Shown here: positions 7,119 through 7,538 of the stretch, piece after piece
Layout: every line of letters begins with the position of its first letter
Position numbering within the stretch: the stretch's first letter is position 1
Assembly: GCA_031282945.1 (NCBI GenBank)
Contig: JAITCX010000179.1
Span: 1-7,538, forward strand
Direction of reading: 5' to 3'
DNA from: Elusimicrobiota bacterium
Lineage (GTDB): Bacteria; Elusimicrobiota; Endomicrobiia; Endomicrobiales; Endomicrobiaceae
DNA: 7,538 nucleotides
The notes under the pieces: generated by a model
Told to the model about the DNA's origin: nothing
The model's database searches: none
Seen by the model: only the letters and a program-made list of their open reading frames with translations
Position numbers and translations under genes: made by a program

Positions 7119-7192
7119 CTTAAAAATTTCCTCCAATATTTCTAAATAAATATTTCACTTCACTTCATCTCATCTTATCACTTCATCCTTTA
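7119..7192 (+). terminator. G-free C-containing stretch, possible Rho-loading site
   Basis: There is no G on the + strand from 7119 to 7192 (74 bases). Over 7141-7260 I count 36 C and 6 G. An unstructured C-over-G RNA of this length just past the last gene of an operon is the usual signature of a rut site for Rho-dependent termination. Rho termination here is inference; the strand bias itself is seen directly. Confidence 0.35.
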
Positions 7193-7283
7193 GCTTGCTT
7201 TTATCGTTTCCGCCTTATTTTCCACCCTTCTTTTACCCTTGCCCGCTTATATCACAATATTAATTTCCCATTAAAAATTTTTC

Positions 7284-7296
7284 TAACAAATTGTTA
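7284..7296. repeat. Inverted repeat upstream of the 7326-7354 promoter
   Basis: TAACAA and TTGTTA flank a single central A, giving a perfect 6-bp inverted repeat about 30 bases upstream of the -35 element. Its all-but-AT content makes chance likely; an operator is possible. Confidence 0.35.
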
Positions 7297-7301
7297 TTAA
7301 G

Positions 7302-7316
7302 CTGTAGACAATACAG
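7302..7316. repeat. Inverted repeat just upstream of the -35 element
   Basis: CTGTA and TACAG flank GACAA as a perfect 5-bp inverted repeat ending 9 bases before the -35 element, a usual place for an activator or repressor site. The heptamer AGCTGTA (7300-7306) recurs at 7373-7379, 73 bases away, roughly seven helical turns. No regulator is encoded in the window. Confidence 0.35.
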
Positions 7317-7325
7317 ACATTACAC

Positions 7326-7354
7326 TTGATTTTTTTTTATGAGTATGATAAAAT
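7326..7354 (+). promoter_or_regulatory. Extended -10 promoter with a T9 tract reaching into the spacer
   Basis: The -35 element TTGATT (7326-7331) and -10 element TAAAAT (7349-7354, five of six matches to consensus) are 17 bases apart, and TG at 7346-7347 gives an extended -10. Transcription would start near 7361, leaving a leader of about 90 bases before ATG 7452. Nine T residues (7330-7338) run from the end of the -35 element into the spacer, so slippage would change the spacing. Confidence 0.6.
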
Positions 7355-7436
7355 GAATACAAGTTGTGGAGTAGCTGTAAGTTTTATGTTATTAAAGTTG
7401 TAATGAGAATCCAAAAATATATTGTTTGATGTGGTT

Positions 7437-7443
7437 AAAGGAG
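7437..7443 (+). promoter_or_regulatory. Shine-Dalgarno site of the exported-protein gene
   Basis: AAAGGAG lies 8 bases before ATG 7452 and selects that start over the in-frame ATG at 7464. Confidence 0.85.
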
Positions 7444-7451
7444 ATTTTCTT

Positions 7452-7538
7452 ATGCCAAATACTATGCAAATTGTGAAGGCCGCGTTTTTATCTCTTGCTC
7501 TTATATTCTTGCAAAATTATGATTTGCATGCTCAAGAT
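7452..7538 (+). CDS. Exported protein, N-terminal signal peptide only (3' end outside window)
   Basis: Only 29 codons are visible and the product cannot be identified. They read as a Sec-type signal peptide: a short start with K9, a hydrophobic core AAFLSLALIFL at 10-20, and a polar end with a likely cleavage after LHA (25) or one residue later before D. There is no lipobox cysteine in the visible part, so a periplasmic, outer-membrane or secreted protein is more likely than a lipoprotein. It has its own promoter and a strong ribosome-binding site, and is separated from the glycan operon by 374 bases, so it is probably a separate transcription unit. Confidence 0.75.
   Translation, partial: MPNTMQIVKAAFLSLALIFLQNYDLHAQD

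Larger units (their letters stand above)
7078..7451. other. Gene-free stretch between operon and next gene
   Basis: I see no convincing gene on either strand of these 374 bases. The first part holds a weak hairpin and a G-poor, pyrimidine-rich region; the second holds two inverted repeats, a promoter and the leader of the gene starting at 7452. No tRNA, insertion-sequence end or CRISPR repeat is visible. Confidence 0.75.

Noticed and set aside
7185..7245. Possible remnant of a minus-strand coding end in the gene-free stretch
   Set aside because: Only about 18 lysine-rich codons are open before a stop, with nothing recognisable; the skewed base content explains it.
7386..7403. Five-codon reading frame in the leader (ATG 7386 to TAA 7401-7403)
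   Set aside because: It has no ribosome-binding site and no attenuator-like hairpin next to it.

Overview
The window holds the 3' end of a housekeeping gene (metK), then a tight one-strand run of six cell-envelope glycan genes, then a 374-base gene-free stretch and the first codons of an exported protein. A GT9 (heptosyltransferase-type) enzyme and a polytopic phosphoglycerol/phosphoethanolamine-transferase-like enzyme in one operon suggest a diderm (Gram-negative-type) bacterium with LPS or lipooligosaccharide. The genus cannot be read from the sequence; Elusimicrobiota or another AT-rich diderm is only a guess. The metK part is about 50% GC by hand count, while the genes after it look like roughly 25-35%.

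Layout, all on the + strand: metK C-terminal part (1-438); GT92/DUF23-type glycosyltransferase (439-1440); radical SAM protein with extra C-terminal cysteines (1443-2345); GT9 glycosyltransferase (2342-3415); GT2 glycosyltransferase (3412-4263); LtaS/OpgB-type sulfatase-fold membrane transferase (4264-6189); class I SAM-dependent methyltransferase (6208-7077). Gene borders are abutting, separated by 2 or 18 bases, or overlap as ATGA, so cotranscription is likely. From 7078 to 7451 lie a weak hairpin, a 74-base G-free C-containing stretch that resembles a Rho-loading site, two inverted repeats, and a good extended -10 promoter for the next gene (from 7452), which begins with a signal peptide.

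The proposed joint role is building and decorating a surface glycan: three glycosyltransferases extend or branch the chain, the membrane enzyme could add phosphoglycerol or phosphoethanolamine outside the cytoplasmic membrane, and the radical SAM and methyltransferase proteins could make further modifications. MetK makes the S-adenosylmethionine that both of those consume.

The main discovery is in the methyltransferase. A 30-base ACAG tetranucleotide tract (7.5 copies, 6403-6432) lies inside the reading frame just before the SAM-binding motif. It is in frame here, but gain or loss of one unit leads to a stop within four codons after the tract. This is the form of a phase-variable contingency switch, so the window probably encodes a surface glycan whose methylation toggles on and off. 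Secondary leads are a T9 tract inside the spacer of the 7326-7354 promoter and a 15-bp hairpin inside the first glycosyltransferase gene.
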